Shown here piece by piece: positions 6,627-7,100 of a stretch of DNA of 7,100 nt. The notes beneath the pieces were generated by a model. The model worked only from the letters and a program-made list of their open reading frames with translations. It was not told the DNA's origin and searched no databases. Position 1 is the first letter of the stretch, and each line of letters opens with the position of its first letter. The position numbers were made by a program, and so were the translations under genes. Source of the stretch: Desulfonatronospira sp. (lineage in GTDB: Bacteria > Desulfobacterota > Desulfovibrionia > Desulfovibrionales > Desulfonatronovibrionaceae); contig PWSL01000368.1 of NCBI GenBank assembly GCA_003563255.1, forward strand, positions 1-7,100, read 5' to 3'.

Positions 6627-6752
6627 GGACGCTCCGCGTCCACAATGATCCAGCACTCACTTTTGAATACCATTATTTACTTGGTAATTCTCCATTGTCA
6701 AAAGTGAGTGCTGGATCACAAAACGTTCCACGCAGAGCGTGGGAACGATAAA
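6627..6752. repeat. Second copy of the hairpin modules
   Basis: The left module 6627-6648 is a 22-bp exact copy of 83-104 (GGACGCTCCGCGTCC plus CACAATGA). The right module 6725-6752 (GTTCCACGCAGAGCGTGGGAACGATAAA) matches the fourth hairpin of the first cluster and its flank (126-154) with one base missing and a few substitutions. Orientation and order are the same as at the first locus. What differs is the centre: a 16-nt hairpin at 103-118 there, a 73-nt palindrome at 6646-6718 here. No ORF explains it. It lies upstream of the tRNA-His promoter. Confidence 0.75.
6646..6718. repeat. Long perfect palindrome, 21-bp arms
   Basis: Arms 6646-6666 (starting TGATCCAGCACTCAC) and 6698-6718 (ending GTGAGTGCTGGATCA) are perfectly complementary over 21 bp. 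The 31-nt loop holds a further 5-bp stem TACCA/TGGTA (6668-6672, 6682-6686). The same 5-nt sequence CACAA stands at 6641-6645 and 6717-6721, which could be a target-site duplication but overlaps the palindrome by two bases. A small non-autonomous insertion or a structured RNA are both possible. Confidence 0.8.
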
Positions 6753-6822
6753 GACGTTCATCCGGGCATGCTCCTCAGTACAGGATTACGGGCTCGGTGT
6801 AGCTCCCCTCCCTTAGAAAGAA

Positions 6823-6942
6823 AGTATGGGTGTATGGGGGTATTCATGTGTGGGTGTAAAGATCTTTTGACTCCCATACTCCCATACTCCCTTACTTCCA
6901 TACTTCCATACTTCCATACTTCCATACTCACTTACTTCCATA
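6823..6942. repeat. Octamer tandem repeat array, 8-bp period
   Basis: Nine contiguous 8-bp units run from 6871 to 6942 (CTCCCATA twice, CTCCCTTA, CTTCCATA four times, CTCACTTA, CTTCCATA). Units of the opposite orientation (AGTATGGG 6823-6830, TGTATGGG 6831-6838, degenerate ones to 6870) precede them on the same 8-bp grid. The two halves could fold into a hairpin (6823-6839 against 6870-6888). The units are the reverse complement of those at 4229-4268. The array is non-coding. Confidence 0.88.
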
Positions 6943-6982
6943 CCTCTTAAAGGCCGGGGGTGGTTGTATGAGTTCCCTTCCT

Positions 6983-7014
6983 TTGAATTCTCCAGTCCCT
7001 CAATCCCTAAATCA
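6983..7014. repeat. Second octamer family, four degenerate units
   Basis: The units TTGAATTC, TCCAGTCC, CTCAATCC and CTAAATCA are the reverse-complement counterpart of the ATT-core units at 4295-4357. They lie on the same 8-bp grid as the array ending at 6942, with five non-matching 8-bp steps between, which may be chance. Confidence 0.55.
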
Positions 7015-7019
7015 CTAAC

Positions 7020-7034
7020 GCGGGCTATGCCCGC
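7020..7034. repeat. Small GC hairpin GCGGGC-TAT-GCCCGC
   Basis: A perfect 6-bp stem with a 3-nt loop. No T run follows on either strand, so it is not a standard terminator. In size and shape it resembles the hairpins at 83-97 and 6627-6641, and it is probably another REP-like unit. The rest of the window end (7035-7100) shows only the GGGACAGTCCC palindrome at 7068-7078. Confidence 0.5.
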
Positions 7035-7100
7035 AACCCAAGATAAAGAAGTGCTCGTATCCCACTTGGGACAGTCCCGCACTTATTTTTCTGATGAATA

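Noticed and set aside
6111..6656. 181-codon minus-strand frame
   Set aside because: It runs straight through tRNA-His and antisense to the antitoxin and toxin remnant.
6823..6942. CRISPR array
   Set aside because: The repeat unit is 8 bp with no spacers; there are no 23-40 bp repeats separated by unique spacers and no cas genes.
6708..6950. 80-codon + strand frame ending in repeated Tyr-Phe-His-Thr-Ser residues
   Set aside because: It begins inside the long palindrome and ends in the octamer array; the repeated residues are the 8-bp units read as codons.

Overview
This looks like a chromosomal stretch from an anaerobic, respiring Desulfobacterota-type bacterium, possibly a sulfate reducer of the Desulfovibrionales kind. 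The pointers are a membrane kinase with a periplasmic c-type haem sensor domain, an NtrC-type sigma-54 activator, a DUF433 antitoxin and many short palindromic and tandem repeats between genes. The lineage is inferred from gene content only; no marker gene is present.

Layout. Positions 1-385 hold a cluster of four hairpins (53-148), a 50-codon open stretch with no start (197-349) and a pair of AT-rich palindromes (320-343). At 386-1411 is an exported protein of unknown function. A repeat-filled gap (1412-1635) leads to a two-component pair: a multi-sensor histidine kinase (1636-4203) with haem-c, HAMP, GAF, PAS, HisKA and HATPase modules, and a sigma-54-dependent response regulator (4465-5880). 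A 261-bp purine-rich region built from 8-bp repeats separates the two. Then follow a DUF433 antitoxin (5968-6204) and the remains of its DUF5615 toxin partner (6201-6339), which has lost its middle. On the minus strand is tRNA-His(GUG) (6475-6551) with a good sigma-70 promoter. The last 500 bases hold only repeats: a second copy of the hairpin modules wrapped around a long palindrome, and a second locus of the same 8-bp repeats.

How the parts fit. The kinase should sense a redox or small-ligand signal through its periplasmic haem, and perhaps through cytoplasmic GAF and PAS domains that are unusually rich in cysteine. It should phosphorylate Asp56 of the regulator, which would then drive sigma-54 promoters. 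No convincing -24/-12 promoter lies in the window, so the targets are probably elsewhere. The toxin-antitoxin pair is decayed: the antitoxin is intact and the toxin is not.

The most unusual material is non-coding: two distant loci carrying the same two families of 8-bp repeats, and two repeat loci that share outer hairpin modules but differ in their central palindrome. I do not see a clearly new defence or biosynthetic system here.
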